Shown: positions 8,618-17,562, numbered from the stretch's first letter. The stretch: DNA of 64,000 nucleotides from Cyclobacteriaceae bacterium (GCA_022841475.1 JALHRJ010000007.1:64675-128674); one strand, 5' to 3'. Notes: a model not told the origin generated them from the sequence alone. Numbers and translations: made by a program.

Positions 8618-9289
8618 ATGGAAAAGATTAAAAAAGCCAAAACCAAAGCCGAGGCGGTAAGTGCTGCCAAAATCATTTCAGCGTATCGTGATTATTTACT
8701 GAGTGAGGGTAAACAACCTGCTTCAGTATTCAAGTTTTGTAAGGATCAGGGATTTAAAGAAGATGAGTTCTACCAATACTTTGGTTCATTCGAAGCCTTG
8801 GAAAAATCAATCTGGAAAGAGTATATCGATCAAACCCGAAGTGGGATGGAGGCTGACGAAAATTATCAATCGTTTAGCACTCGTGAGAAAATACTCACCT
8901 TCTATTTCATGTTGGCCGAAACCTTAAAGGCCGACCGCAGTTTTGTGCTACATCAATTAAAAGGCTGGAAAAATCCATCGTCCACGCCTAAATTTCTTAA
9001 GGGATTTAAAAGTTCCTTTGAAGCGTGGATCAATTCAGTGCTTAATGAAGGGAAAGGCTCAGGCGAAATTGCCAACCGACCTTTTCTTGATCAGCGTTAC
9101 GATATGCTTTTCTGGATTCACCTGATGTTCATTCTCCAATTCTGGAGCCACGATGAAAGTGCCAATTTTGAAAAGACCGATGCCGCGATTGAAAAGTCAG
9201 TTAACCTGGCCTTTGATTTAATAGGCAAGGGTGTGCTGGATAGCGCCATCGACTTTGGCAAGTTTATCTATCAAAATTCTAAAAACTGA
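8618..9289 (+). CDS. TetR-like regulator paired with a UbiB-type kinase
   Basis: This 223-residue, all-helical protein has the shape of a TetR family regulator. An N-terminal helix-turn-helix lies at about residues 18-60, with the diagnostic EFYQYFGSFEALEKSIW standing for the usual YYYFxSKEEL segment. A larger ligand-binding helical domain follows. It overlaps nothing and is followed after 12 bases by the UbiB-like kinase gene, so the pair is very likely one operon. The regulator may control its own operon, but no operator could be defined. The HTH is divergent from classical TetR, so binding DNA is likely but not certain. Confidence 0.75.
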   Translation: MEKIKKAKTKAEAVSAAKIISAYRDYLLSEGKQPASVFKFCKDQGFKEDEFYQYFGSFEALEKSIWKEYIDQTRSGMEADENYQSFSTREKILTFYFMLAETLKADRSFVLHQLKGWKNPSSTPKFLKGFKSSFEAWINSVLNEGKGSGEIANRPFLDQRYDMLFWIHLMFILQFWSHDESANFEKTDAAIEKSVNLAFDLIGKGVLDSAIDFGKFIYQNSKN

Positions 9290-9301
9290 TTTTACCAATT
9301 C

Positions 9302-10624
9302 ATGACTAAGCTGAAAGAGCAGAAGAGTATTCCGGTGGGCAAAGTTCAGCGGGCAACAAAATTTATTTCAACAGGCGCTAAAATAGGCGGCAATTATTTG
9401 AAACATTACAGCAAGAAATTGGTTAATCCCGATATCTCGCGTGATGAACTTCACCTTGATAATGCAACCGATATTTACAATTCACTCAGCGAGTTAAAAG
9501 GCAGTGCACTTAAGGTGGCGCAGATGCTGAGTATGGATAAGAACCTGTTACCTTCAGCTTATCAGCAACAGTTTGCCATGGCGCAGTATAGTGCTCCGCC
9601 ACTTTCTTATCCACTGGTAGTGCGCACATTCGAAAAATCACTTAAGAAAAAGCCAACCGAGTTGTTCGATTCCTTCACCCACGCAGCGAGCAACGCAGCT
9701 TCTATTGGTCAGGTGCATCAGGCAACTTTAAAGGGTAAAAAATTAGCCGTAAAAATTCAATATCCCGGGGTAGGTGATAGTGTAAAAAGTGATTTGGCTA
9801 TGGTGAAGCCTATAGCTTTACGCATGTTTAAGCTCAATCCAGCTGAGTATGATGAATTTATTGGCGAGGTGGAAACACGCTTGCTGGAAGAAGCTGATTA
9901 TACTTTGGAGTTGAAGCGGTCAATAGAACTATCCAGGCAATGTAGTCAGATTCCCAACGTAAAATTCCCCACGTATTATCCTTCACTATCTGCGGATCGT
10001 ATTTTAACCATGGATTGGATTGAGGGGAAAATGTTGGGTGAGGTTTTTAAAAACAACACCTTATCACAAACAGAACGAAACCTGTTAGGTCAGGCTTTGT
10101 GGGATTTTTATCATTACCAGATTCATACCCTGCGTTCGTTACATGCCGACCCGCATCCGGGTAATTTTATAATCACACCCGATCACAAGTTAGGTGTAAT
10201 TGACTTCGGCTGTGTGAAGGTAATTCCCAATTCTTTCTATAAGCTATATTTTCAACTGCTCGATAAAGGAATCCTGAACGATTCGAAACGTCTTGATCAT
10301 GTATTCCATAATTTGCGTTTCATCTATCCGGATGACACAGCTCAGGACAAATTATTCTTCAAAGATGTCTTCACACAATTGGTTGAATTATTGGGTCGAC
10401 CGTTCCAAACCTCACGTTTTGATTTTGCTGAGAAGGCTTACTTCGAATCGCTTTATAAGTTTGGAGAAGAGATAGGAAATATGAAAGCCTTTCGCGAATC
10501 CAAAAAAGCGCGCGGTGTTAAAGATGCCCTATACATCAATAGAACCTATTATGGTTTATACAGCCTTTTACATGAACTTGGAGCCGAGGTTGATACCACA
10601 TCTTTTGTAGATTTTAAGCCATGA
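9302..10624 (+). CDS. ABC1/AarF/UbiB family atypical kinase
   Basis: The 440 residues match the UbiB/ADCK protein-kinase-like family, linked to quinone biosynthesis and lipid homeostasis at the membrane. The family's KxGQ-like N-terminal segment appears as LKGSALKVAQMLSMD. The nucleotide-binding Lys follows in KKLAVKIQYPG. The catalytic loop is HADPHPGNF and the metal-binding motif is VIDFGCVK. No clear transmembrane helix closes the C-terminus, unlike E. coli UbiB. Coupling to a TetR-like gene is a common arrangement in Bacteroidota. Whether it serves menaquinone synthesis here is inference. Confidence 0.9.
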   Translation: MTKLKEQKSIPVGKVQRATKFISTGAKIGGNYLKHYSKKLVNPDISRDELHLDNATDIYNSLSELKGSALKVAQMLSMDKNLLPSAYQQQFAMAQYSAPPLSYPLVVRTFEKSLKKKPTELFDSFTHAASNAASIGQVHQATLKGKKLAVKIQYPGVGDSVKSDLAMVKPIALRMFKLNPAEYDEFIGEVETRLLEEADYTLELKRSIELSRQCSQIPNVKFPTYYPSLSADRILTMDWIEGKMLGEVFKNNTLSQTERNLLGQALWDFYHYQIHTLRSLHADPHPGNFIITPDHKLGVIDFGCVKVIPNSFYKLYFQLLDKGILNDSKRLDHVFHNLRFIYPDDTAQDKLFFKDVFTQLVELLGRPFQTSRFDFAEKAYFESLYKFGEEIGNMKAFRESKKARGVKDALYINRTYYGLYSLLHELGAEVDTTSFVDFKP

Positions 10625-10754
10625 TCTCTTACTAAAGATCTGCCGTAGAAGGTCTCAAATAGGGAAGAGACTACTTCTGTATTTTGAAAAGTCATTCATT
10701 GTCAATAATTTAGTGTCTTGTAGTTAATTTTTTAAACTAACTAAATTATTTTTT

Positions 10755-11603
10755 ATGAGGGCGATATGGAAAGGGCACATCCAGTTCTCGTTGGTTACTA
10801 TTCCGGTAAGGATTTACAATGCCATTGACACCGGCCAAACCATCAGTTTTAATCTGCTTACGCGGGAGGGCCATAATCCGGTAAGTTACGAGAAGAAAGA
10901 TAAAGTGACCGGCCAGCCGCTGAAGAATGAAGACATTGTGAAAGGCTATCAGTATGAACCAGGCCAATATGTAATTATTGAACAAGACGACCTGAATAAA
11001 GTAAAGCTGAAAAGTGAGAAGGTTATTGAGATTGAGGGTTTTGTGAAATCTCAGGAAGTACATCATACCCTCTTTGAAACTCCTTACTTTGTTGGACCTG
11101 ATGGTGATATCGCAGCAAAGACTTATGGTTTATTATGTCAAACCCTAAAGGATAGTGGCAAGATAGGAGTAGGAAAAGTGGTGCTACGCGATCGCGAAAC
11201 CCCGGTGCTGATATCGCCCCATGAAGGCGGCATACTTATGTATCGCCTGCGGTACCCCAACGAGGTACGAAGCATGGGGGAGGTGCCTCAACTTATTGAA
11301 GTAAAAGCCGACAAGGAGCAACTTAAGCTTGCCAAAACATTGGTCGATTCGATGACAACTACCTTTTCTAAGATAGAGATGAAGGACCGATACTTTGACG
11401 CACTTAAGGCAATAATAGATGCCAAGATTGAGGGTAAAGAAGTTGTGATGATGACGGAAGAAGCGCCTGAAGTGGTAGATATCATGACTGCCCTCAAGGC
11501 GAGTATCGAAGCCGCCAAGAAGAAACCTATGGAGAAAGCCAAAGGAGTAGCCAAGAAAGAAGAAAAGAAACCCGCGAAAACACTTAGACGAAAGGCTAGC
11601 TAG
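10755..11603 (+). CDS. ku: Ku protein for non-homologous end joining
   Basis: A 282-residue homodimeric DNA-end-binding Ku. The N-terminus (MRAIWKGHIQFSLVTIPVRIYNA) is the bacterial Ku signature, and the core beta-barrel ring domain extends to about residue 235, including ETPVLISPHEGGILMYRLRY. The tail (about 250-282) is Lys/Ala-rich, as in many bacterial Ku proteins, where it aids DNA binding and recruits LigD. It works with LigD at 3178-5502, about 5 kb upstream on the same strand. The separate location, with TPR, TetR and UbiB genes between, suggests independent promoters. Confidence 0.95.
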   Translation: MRAIWKGHIQFSLVTIPVRIYNAIDTGQTISFNLLTREGHNPVSYEKKDKVTGQPLKNEDIVKGYQYEPGQYVIIEQDDLNKVKLKSEKVIEIEGFVKSQEVHHTLFETPYFVGPDGDIAAKTYGLLCQTLKDSGKIGVGKVVLRDRETPVLISPHEGGILMYRLRYPNEVRSMGEVPQLIEVKADKEQLKLAKTLVDSMTTTFSKIEMKDRYFDALKAIIDAKIEGKEVVMMTEEAPEVVDIMTALKASIEAAKKKPMEKAKGVAKKEEKKPAKTLRRKAS

Positions 11604-11957
11604 GTAGAACATTACATCAGGGATTGTTTGGATTACTGTTTTGTTAAGACCGGCATTACTGACCTATTCATTATAACTCGTGTATATAATCGGCAAAATG
11701 GGGAGGTACTGAACAACTTTTCTCACGGGTTTATTAAATGATGCAAAGCATGATCTTCATCATCACAAATCATTGCAATCTTAATTTTTTAATTATCCAT
11801 ATCAACGGGTTGAAACTTGGTTTCACCCTCGCTAACAGTTAACTCAGCGATAGAAGAAAAGGAACATGCACTAATTAGGTTTATAAATCGACTCAACTCT
11901 GTTGAGGCGTTAGTATTGCTTGGTGGTCTGATCAACATTAAAAGGTCAGACAAAAAA
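11604..11957 (+). other. Intergenic stretch before the methyltransferase-like gene
   Basis: About 350 bases without a gene that I can support. Weak open frames exist on both strands: a TTG-started extension of the next gene from 11817, and a minus-strand frame at 11789-12103. Neither has a convincing start or recognisable domain. The DNA is AT-rich, and I see no terminator or repeat. Confidence 0.4.
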
Positions 11958-12587
11958 ATGAATATTAAGCATATAATAAGGCCTTTCGTGCCGCAATTTA
12001 TTTTGAACGAATGGAAAAGGCGCAGGGAGATAAGAGAACTAAATGATTGGTATAAAATCGGTTGTCCTGTGCCGCCTCCACATTTAGTAAAGCAAATCAC
12101 CATCGGGGAATATCAGCAGAAGTATAACTACACAACGCTGGTAGAAACAGGTACCTACATGGGCGCTATGGTTGAGGCACAAAAAACAAGGTTTAAAAAA
12201 ATCATTTCTATCGAGTTAGCGGTGGATTTGTATGAAAAGGCAAAAGAAAGATTTAGCGAAACCAAAAACGTATTGATCGTGCATGGTGATAGCGGAAAAG
12301 TGCTTCCAAAAATATTAAAGGGAATACGGGAGCCTCTAATATTTTGGTTAGACGGACACTATTCCGCTGGCACTACAGCTAAAGGGGATAAAGATTGTCC
12401 GATCTTCGAAGAGATAGATGCAATTTTCACTGGCACCAAACTCAATCATATTTTATTAATAGATGACGCCCGCTGTTTTGTAGGGGGTGATTATCCCACC
12501 ATTGCGAAGCTGACAGAATATATTTTGGGCAAAAACGAAAAATATAAGGTTGAAGTAAAGAACGATATTATCAGATTCGTGATTTGA
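11958..12587 (+). CDS. Class I SAM-dependent methyltransferase-like protein
   Basis: From the ATG at 11958 this gives 209 residues. A glycine-containing motif I-like segment (TTLVETGTYMGAM) is followed by an acidic strand end (IISIELAVDLYEKAKERF), a third strand (VLIVHGDSG), and IFWLDGHYSAG, where the Asp-Gly-His replaces the usual motif. This is the pattern of small O-methyltransferase-like proteins of the Rossmann class. The N-terminal helix RPFVPQFILNEWKRRRE resembles the lead-in seen in glycan- or natural-product-associated methyltransferases. A longer TTG start at 11817 is possible but less likely. No biosynthetic cluster surrounds it, so the substrate is unknown. Confidence 0.65.
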   Translation: MNIKHIIRPFVPQFILNEWKRRREIRELNDWYKIGCPVPPPHLVKQITIGEYQQKYNYTTLVETGTYMGAMVEAQKTRFKKIISIELAVDLYEKAKERFSETKNVLIVHGDSGKVLPKILKGIREPLIFWLDGHYSAGTTAKGDKDCPIFEEIDAIFTGTKLNHILLIDDARCFVGGDYPTIAKLTEYILGKNEKYKVEVKNDIIRFVI

Positions 12588-12618
12588 ACCGAAATCCAAA
12601 AGGTTAGATACGAGCGGA

Positions 12619-12646
12619 TTGTGATAATTAAATTCAATTATCTTTG
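12619..12646 (+). promoter_or_regulatory. Bacteroidota-type promoter of the TPR gene
   Basis: TTG at 12619-12621 and TATCTTTG at 12639-12646, spaced 17 bases, match the TTG/TAnnTTTG consensus of the Bacteroidota housekeeping sigma factor. The ATG lies only five bases after the -7 element, so the transcript would be leaderless or nearly so. Confidence 0.6.
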
Positions 12647-12651
12647 CAACG

Positions 12652-13245
12652 ATGGCAAAGGTTATTCAGTTTCCGCTACCCAACCCGGAAAAATTTGGCT
12701 TCAAGCCTGTTCGGAAAAACCGAAAGGAGACGAACAAGCACGGTCAATTGAATCTGTTTGCAGGTGCTAAAGTTATTAATTTAAATAAGCTTTCGCTGTT
12801 TGAACAAGCCTTACTGCAGGACGAACTACATGACACCAAGGCCGCGGAGGCCTATCAAAAAGCGATTGAGGCTGGAGATTCAATAGCGGATGCTTATTGC
12901 AATCTCGGTATTCTTGAATCTGAACAAAAGAATCATAGCAAAGCCATTGATTGTTTTACAAAATGCCTCAAGGAAGACCCACGTCACTTTGAAGCTCATT
13001 ACAACCTGGCCAATGTGTATGCCGAAATTGGAAATATACCTTTGGCTAAAATACATTATCAGATCTCAATAGAAATTGAACCAACCTTTCCGAATAGTCA
13101 TTTCAACCTGGGGCTTACATTGGCTATGAATAAAGAGATTGAAGCCGCCATCAGGAGCCTGATTAACTATCAAAATCTGGTTGCCGAAGAGGATCACGCG
13201 CAAGCCGAAGAACTGATTACCAGTCTGTCACGCTCCATTCACTAA
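12652..13245 (+). CDS. TPR-repeat protein, cytoplasmic
   Basis: The 197 residues have no signal peptide. The first 45 residues are basic and contain a conserved-looking lead (KVIQFPLPNPEKFGFKPVRK). From about residue 60 three tetratricopeptide repeats follow, for example AYCNLGILESEQKNHSKAID and HYNLANVYAEIGN. The protein is likely a small protein-interaction adaptor. The promoter is placed so close to the ATG that a leaderless mRNA is likely. The stop codon abuts the stop of the convergent DUF3667 gene, with no intergenic base. Confidence 0.75.
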   Translation: MAKVIQFPLPNPEKFGFKPVRKNRKETNKHGQLNLFAGAKVINLNKLSLFEQALLQDELHDTKAAEAYQKAIEAGDSIADAYCNLGILESEQKNHSKAIDCFTKCLKEDPRHFEAHYNLANVYAEIGNIPLAKIHYQISIEIEPTFPNSHFNLGLTLAMNKEIEAAIRSLINYQNLVAEEDHAQAEELITSLSRSIH

Positions 13246-14067
13246 TCACAACATGATTAGGGTGACAAAAAAAAGAATACTGCGGTATATCTCTAAGGCA
13301 ATTTTTAAAAAAGCAACCATTACGAGGGATTTTAGAGCAAGTCGCCAACCTCTTTCCTGGTAAAAGGTGTATCCTGATCGGAGGATAAAGTAAAGATTGG
13401 TGGCAATAAAAATTATTGTTAGAGAAGTTTCGTTCAGGTAATGACCAAGACCAAATACCCTGACAATAACTGTTAATAAAATTGCATTCACAAAAAGATT
13501 AAAGCAGGCTAACTCAACAGCTAGACCGACATGATCCGTAAAGAATTTATTCTTTTTCCAATACAGAAAATTCAGGGGCAACGAGCTCACAATCACAAAC
13601 GCCATGACCATTAATTTAGCCAGACTGGTTGACTTCAGATTATAGAAGAGTGTGAATGTATCCAGCGTCAGATTCATGCTGACGATTTTCTTCGCAATGA
13701 TGGTTTGATAAAATGGACTTAATGGAGACAATAACTGGGTGTTAAGAGAGGCATTAAAAAGTTGGATAAGGGGAAAGAAAAAGTAGATCAGGTTAAGAAC
13801 AAAAAACAACGACATCGGATTAAGATGTTTTACCCGTTTTCCATTGGCAAAGTCACGCGCCAGAAAACCCGGCTGAGTAAGCACCAACCACAACGTTTTT
13901 ACAAACTGACTGTCTACGGATGTTACGGTGCGGAACGCATTGTTCAAAACCGTTTTAAAGGATCTGTCCTGCTTTGTTAAAACCTTTTCGCCACAAAGGT
14001 TGCAGTAGTTGCCAGTAAATACATGGTGACAACTTTTACATGTGTGGCTAGCAGAGGATTCGCTCAT
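13246..14067 (-). CDS. DUF3667 membrane protein with N-terminal zinc ribbon
   Basis: A 273-residue protein typical of the DUF3667 family, found mostly in Bacteroidota. It starts with a four-Cys zinc ribbon (CKSCHHVFTGNYCNLCGEK). The family block follows (VDSQFVKTLWLVLTQPG, then FANGKRVKHLNPMSLF), and then about four to five transmembrane helices. The function is unknown. Downstream of the HEAT-like gene by 15 bases on the same strand, it is probably co-transcribed with it. Confidence 0.85.
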   Translation of the reverse strand: MSESSASHTCKSCHHVFTGNYCNLCGEKVLTKQDRSFKTVLNNAFRTVTSVDSQFVKTLWLVLTQPGFLARDFANGKRVKHLNPMSLFFVLNLIYFFFPLIQLFNASLNTQLLSPLSPFYQTIIAKKIVSMNLTLDTFTLFYNLKSTSLAKLMVMAFVIVSSLPLNFLYWKKNKFFTDHVGLAVELACFNLFVNAILLTVIVRVFGLGHYLNETSLTIIFIATNLYFILRSGYTFYQERGWRLALKSLVMVAFLKIALEIYRSILFFVTLIML

Positions 14068-14082
14068 ACCTTTAAAATACGG

Positions 14083-14598
14083 TTAACTTTTTAATTCCCT
14101 CAGAACTTTTTTGCCGCGCGATATAAAGCCAGCACTACCGTAGGGCAATTGATCTTCGATGATCGGAATAATCTCATTTTTCAGATCAGGGTTTTCTTTT
14201 GCAAGATTAGCTAACACTGTCATGGCAAACACCCGAACAGCGATAGGTTCCTTTGGATTAGTAAGAAAGTGAAAGCAAAGATCAATTGTTGTACCCTGAA
14301 GGGATTTGGGGATGGCAATGTATTGAAGTAGCCGCAGGATGTTTCGTTTAACGGCATCGTGCTCATCCTGCTTGTGTAAGTAGCTTAGAATCTTTTTTAA
14401 ATGAGGTTTAACCAGATTTGGATTATGTTCAACACAATAGCTCAAAGGCCACGAGGCACGTTGTGTAACCCGGTAGGGGCCGGCAAGAAACACGGCCACC
14501 AATTCAGCGAACCGTTTCGGGTCTTCACCAACATAGCTAGTGATCTTATCCCTTTGCGCTTTACTGTGTTCCTTCAGAATAACATTTACCAGATTCAT
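14083..14598 (-). CDS. HEAT-like helical repeat protein
   Basis: About 171 residues from Met at 14598 (a second Met two codons upstream is equally possible). The protein is all-helical, with repeated paired helices, for example FAELVAVFLAGPYRVTQRAS, then RNILRLLQYIAIP, and AVRVFAMTVLANLAKENPDL. This resembles HEAT or ARM repeats used for protein contacts. No signal peptide or catalytic motif is seen. It leads a two-gene minus-strand unit with the DUF3667 membrane gene. The function is not known. Confidence 0.7.
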   Translation of the reverse strand: MNLVNVILKEHSKAQRDKITSYVGEDPKRFAELVAVFLAGPYRVTQRASWPLSYCVEHNPNLVKPHLKKILSYLHKQDEHDAVKRNILRLLQYIAIPKSLQGTTIDLCFHFLTNPKEPIAVRVFAMTVLANLAKENPDLKNEIIPIIEDQLPYGSAGFISRGKKVLRELKS

Positions 14599-14690
14599 AA
14601 CCAATAAGTTAAGCCAAATTATGATTCATAACTATCTGAATAATAGGATATTTATATATTTCATATTAACTTTATATTTAACATAAAAAG

Positions 14691-14792
14691 ATGGAAGCTA
14701 TGTTGCTATTTTTTGCCATCACCGCTACGGCATTTTTTCAATTAGGATTGTGCTTTTTTTGCTATTATATAAAGCAAACACGCACAACATAA
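14691..14792 (+). CDS. Possible 33-residue single-span membrane peptide
   Basis: ATG at 14691 opens a 33-codon frame ending at 14792. It encodes one hydrophobic, aromatic helix (LLFFAITATAFFQLGLCFFC) with a short basic tail (YIKQTRTT). Composition and the positive-inside tail are what a real small membrane protein would show. The region upstream is very AT-rich and I see no clear TAnnTTTG element. It fills an otherwise empty 290-base gap. It remains unproven. Confidence 0.35.
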   Translation: MEAMLLFFAITATAFFQLGLCFFCYYIKQTRTT

Positions 14793-14893
14793 GTTGACGA
14801 TCCGTACTGTGATCATATAAATTTATTTATTTAACAACCTGATTATTCGGGGTGGAAGTGTTGTGCTAAATTGCGGACTAATTTTTACTTTCC

Positions 14894-16756
14894 GTGAATT
14901 TCCTTTCCGCAGAATCACTCTCCAAATCATTTAATGATCGTTGGCTATTTAAAGATCTCACCTTAGGTATTTCACAAGGTGATAAAATGGCGCTGGTTGG
15001 AGAAAACGGTGCGGGCAAATCTACCTTATTGAAAATTCTGATAGGTCAGATTGCCCCTGACCAGGGAGTCGTTAGTACCCGCGATGGAATTAAGCTGGGC
15101 TATTTGGTGCAGCAACCCAACGTAGCTGGTGGCCTTACCATCAATGAAATCATATTCGATAAAAATAATAAGGTAGCTACCGTGGTGAAGGAATATGAAG
15201 CTTGTATTCATGATCCGAACACTTCGCCAGAGCGCATGCAACATGTGCTCGAGTTGATGGAAGAATACAAGGCGTGGGACTACGAGGCTAAGGTTCAAAC
15301 CATAACCAGCAAGCTAGGCGTTTCAGATCTCGAACAAAAGGTTGAAGAACTTTCCGGAGGCCAGCGAAAGCGAGTATTTCTTGCCCAGATGTTGTTGGCT
15401 GAGCCGGACCTGATTATCATGGATGAGCCGACCAACCATCTCGATCTGGAGGCCATTGAATGGCTTGAGTCCTACCTGGCGGGCCAGCAGATAACTTTGC
15501 TGATGGTTACTCACGACCGGTACTTCCTGGACAATGTTGCTAACGAGATTATTGAACTTGACCGAGGTAAACTTTATCGGTATAAGGGTAACTACGCCTA
15601 CTTTTTGGAGAAAAAGAACGATCGTGAAGAGATGCTGAAAACGGAAGTGTCAAAGGCTCGTAACCTCCTAAAAAAGGAGTTGGAATGGATGCGGAAGCAG
15701 CCCAGGGCGCGCGGTACCAAAGCTAAATACCGCATTGAGGCATTTTACGATTTACAGGATAAAGCTTCCGTAAATCTTAAAAAGGATCGCCTTGAATTGG
15801 ATATTCAGGAAGCCCGGCAAGGTGGTAAAGTGCTTGAGCTGCATCATGTCTCCAAAAGCTATGGATCTGCCAGGATGGTTGATAATTTCTCCTACGTTTT
15901 TAAGAAGAAAGACCGGATTGGAATTGTAGGTAAAAACGGAATTGGTAAATCAACATTTCTCGATTTGTTAACGGGTGCTACCAAACCTGATAAAGGCGAA
16001 ATCATTCCCGGTGTCACCACTAAAGTGGGATACTTTACACAAGAGGTTGAAGACCTGAACCCAAACCATCGGGTAATTGAAGAAGTGAAAGAGATAGCCG
16101 AGTTCATAACACTCGCAGATGGGTCTTCTGTTTCTGCCTCGAAGTTTCTGGATACGTTTTTATTTCCACCCGAGAAGCAATACAACATCATCGAAAAGTT
16201 AAGCGGGGGCGAGAAGAAGAGACTACAATTACTGAAGGTATTGGTTCGCAATCCGAACTTTCTGGTGCTGGATGAACCCACCAACGATTTTGATATCGAC
16301 ACATTGAATGTTCTTGAAGATTTCCTTGAGAAGTTTAACGGTTGCCTGGTGCTCGTGTCGCATGATCGATACTTTATGGATCATTTAGTAGATCAGCTTT
16401 TTATCTTTGAAGGTGATGGCGTGATCCGACCTTTCAATGGCAACTATTCTGATTATCGCACTTTTATCGAGGAGCAGGAAGAAGTTAAAAGCAAACCTCC
16501 GGTAGTTCAATGGAAGGAAGAATCCATAGCGGGCAAGAAGAAATTATCGTACAAGGAAAAGCAGGAATTCGAACAACTTCAGCAGGAACTTCAAAAACTT
16601 GAGCAAAGGAAAGCTGAATTAACCTCAACCTTGAACAGCGGGATCACCGACCATCAGAAGTTGCAGGAACTGGCCGATCAGGTACAACAAGTAAATGATG
16701 TCATAGAGCAGAAAACATTCCGGTGGCTGGAGCTATCCGAACTAGAGTCCGGCTAG
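14894..16756 (+). CDS. ABC-F type ATPase (Uup-like)
   Basis: A 620-residue soluble protein with two ATP-binding cassettes and no membrane domain, hence the ABC-F class that acts on ribosomes. The first cassette has Walker A GENGAGKST, signature LSGGQRKRVF and Walker B DEPTNHLDLE. The linker holds the EKKNDREEML helical arm. The second has GKNGIGKST, LSGGEKKRLQLL and DEPTNDFDIDTL. A C-terminal coiled coil of about 70 residues (from KLSYKEKQEFEQLQQELQKL) resembles that of Uup, linked to DNA branched-structure binding. The start codon is GTG at 14894, chosen because MNFLSAESLSKSF is the normal family start. It may be housekeeping, and there is no evidence for antibiotic resistance. Confidence 0.9.
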   Translation: MNFLSAESLSKSFNDRWLFKDLTLGISQGDKMALVGENGAGKSTLLKILIGQIAPDQGVVSTRDGIKLGYLVQQPNVAGGLTINEIIFDKNNKVATVVKEYEACIHDPNTSPERMQHVLELMEEYKAWDYEAKVQTITSKLGVSDLEQKVEELSGGQRKRVFLAQMLLAEPDLIIMDEPTNHLDLEAIEWLESYLAGQQITLLMVTHDRYFLDNVANEIIELDRGKLYRYKGNYAYFLEKKNDREEMLKTEVSKARNLLKKELEWMRKQPRARGTKAKYRIEAFYDLQDKASVNLKKDRLELDIQEARQGGKVLELHHVSKSYGSARMVDNFSYVFKKKDRIGIVGKNGIGKSTFLDLLTGATKPDKGEIIPGVTTKVGYFTQEVEDLNPNHRVIEEVKEIAEFITLADGSSVSASKFLDTFLFPPEKQYNIIEKLSGGEKKRLQLLKVLVRNPNFLVLDEPTNDFDIDTLNVLEDFLEKFNGCLVLVSHDRYFMDHLVDQLFIFEGDGVIRPFNGNYSDYRTFIEEQEEVKSKPPVVQWKEESIAGKKKLSYKEKQEFEQLQQELQKLEQRKAELTSTLNSGITDHQKLQELADQVQQVNDVIEQKTFRWLELSELESG

Positions 16757-16822
16757 GCTCACACCTGTTAGTAGGCTTAAAATACTTCTAAATGTGTAAG
16801 AATAATAAGAGTATTTTAAGCG

Positions 16823-16830
16823 TACCTTTG
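16823..16830 (+). promoter_or_regulatory. Putative -7 element of the sigma factor gene
   Basis: TACCTTTG fits the TAnnTTTG consensus. No clear TTG partner is seen at the usual distance. Transcription would begin around 16836, after the first possible start codon (GTG at 16830), which favours a start at 16845 or 16851. Confidence 0.4.
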
Positions 16831-16844
16831 TGGTAATAATTTTA

Positions 16845-17462
16845 GTGACATTGAACCCAACACAGACCATAACACTCTATCAACCCTTGTTGCATCAGAT
16901 TGCCTACAATTTGTTGCGTTGTAAAGCGGATGCCGAGGATGTCGTACAAGATACTTTTGTAAAATGGCTGAGTATTGAACAAGAGAAAATCGTGAATACG
17001 AAGGCTTATTTGATAAAAGCCGTAACCAATAATTGTCTCAATCATCTCAATACCCTTAAAAGAAAAAAAGAAGAATATTGGGATTCGTTTCAGTTGTCTG
17101 AACTCATCGTAAAATTTAAGGAATCGGATTTTGCTCATCTGGATTTTGAAAAGGAGCTATCGGCTGCCTTTAAAGTAATTCAGACTAAACTTGAACCGCT
17201 TGAAAGAGCTGCTTACTTGCTGAAAGAAGTCTTTGATTTAGAATATGATGAGATTCAGAAGGTATTAGGCAAAAAGGCTGATTATTGCCGCCAATTGCTG
17301 AGCCGGGCACGTAAAAAGCTTGATGAAACGGGCAAAGCAAAGGTTGTGATAGCGGAATCAGGTCTCTTTGAAAGCTTCAAAAGGGCGTGCGATATGGGTA
17401 ATGTTGGCGAATTCATCCAACATTTGAAGACGGACATCACGTGTCCTTCGGTAAAAAAATAA
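16845..17462 (+). CDS. ECF RNA polymerase sigma factor, SigJ-like with a shortened C-terminus
   Basis: About 205 residues. The sigma-2 region is seen in LYQPLLHQIAYNLLRCKADAEDVVQDTFVKW and region 4 in AAYLLKEVFDLEYDEIQKVLGKKADYCRQLLSRARKKL. These are the marks of the SigJ-like ECF branch, where most members carry an extra SnoaL-like domain of more than 100 residues. Here only a vestige remains (SGLFESFKRACDMGNVGEFIQHL) before the stop. No anti-sigma factor is adjacent. The start is uncertain: GTG at 16830, GTG at 16845 or TTG at 16851. The promoter element overlapping 16830 favours 16845 or later. Confidence 0.8.
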   Translation: MTLNPTQTITLYQPLLHQIAYNLLRCKADAEDVVQDTFVKWLSIEQEKIVNTKAYLIKAVTNNCLNHLNTLKRKKEEYWDSFQLSELIVKFKESDFAHLDFEKELSAAFKVIQTKLEPLERAAYLLKEVFDLEYDEIQKVLGKKADYCRQLLSRARKKLDETGKAKVVIAESGLFESFKRACDMGNVGEFIQHLKTDITCPSVKK

Positions 17463-17562
17463 TTTCCTTCAATTCTGTCACAAAACCGACTGAACTGGAT
17501 CTTACAGTTAGTTAACCCGATGTGGGTTATGTTCTTATTATAACTTTAAACCTACCTGTTTC

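Noticed and set aside
11184..11612. Long minus-strand frame over the Ku gene
   Set aside because: It is antisense to well-conserved Ku and has no start context.
11789..12103. Minus-strand frame opposite the methyltransferase-like gene
   Set aside because: It has no domain and is antisense to a supported gene. The tail looks somewhat protein-like, but not enough to call.
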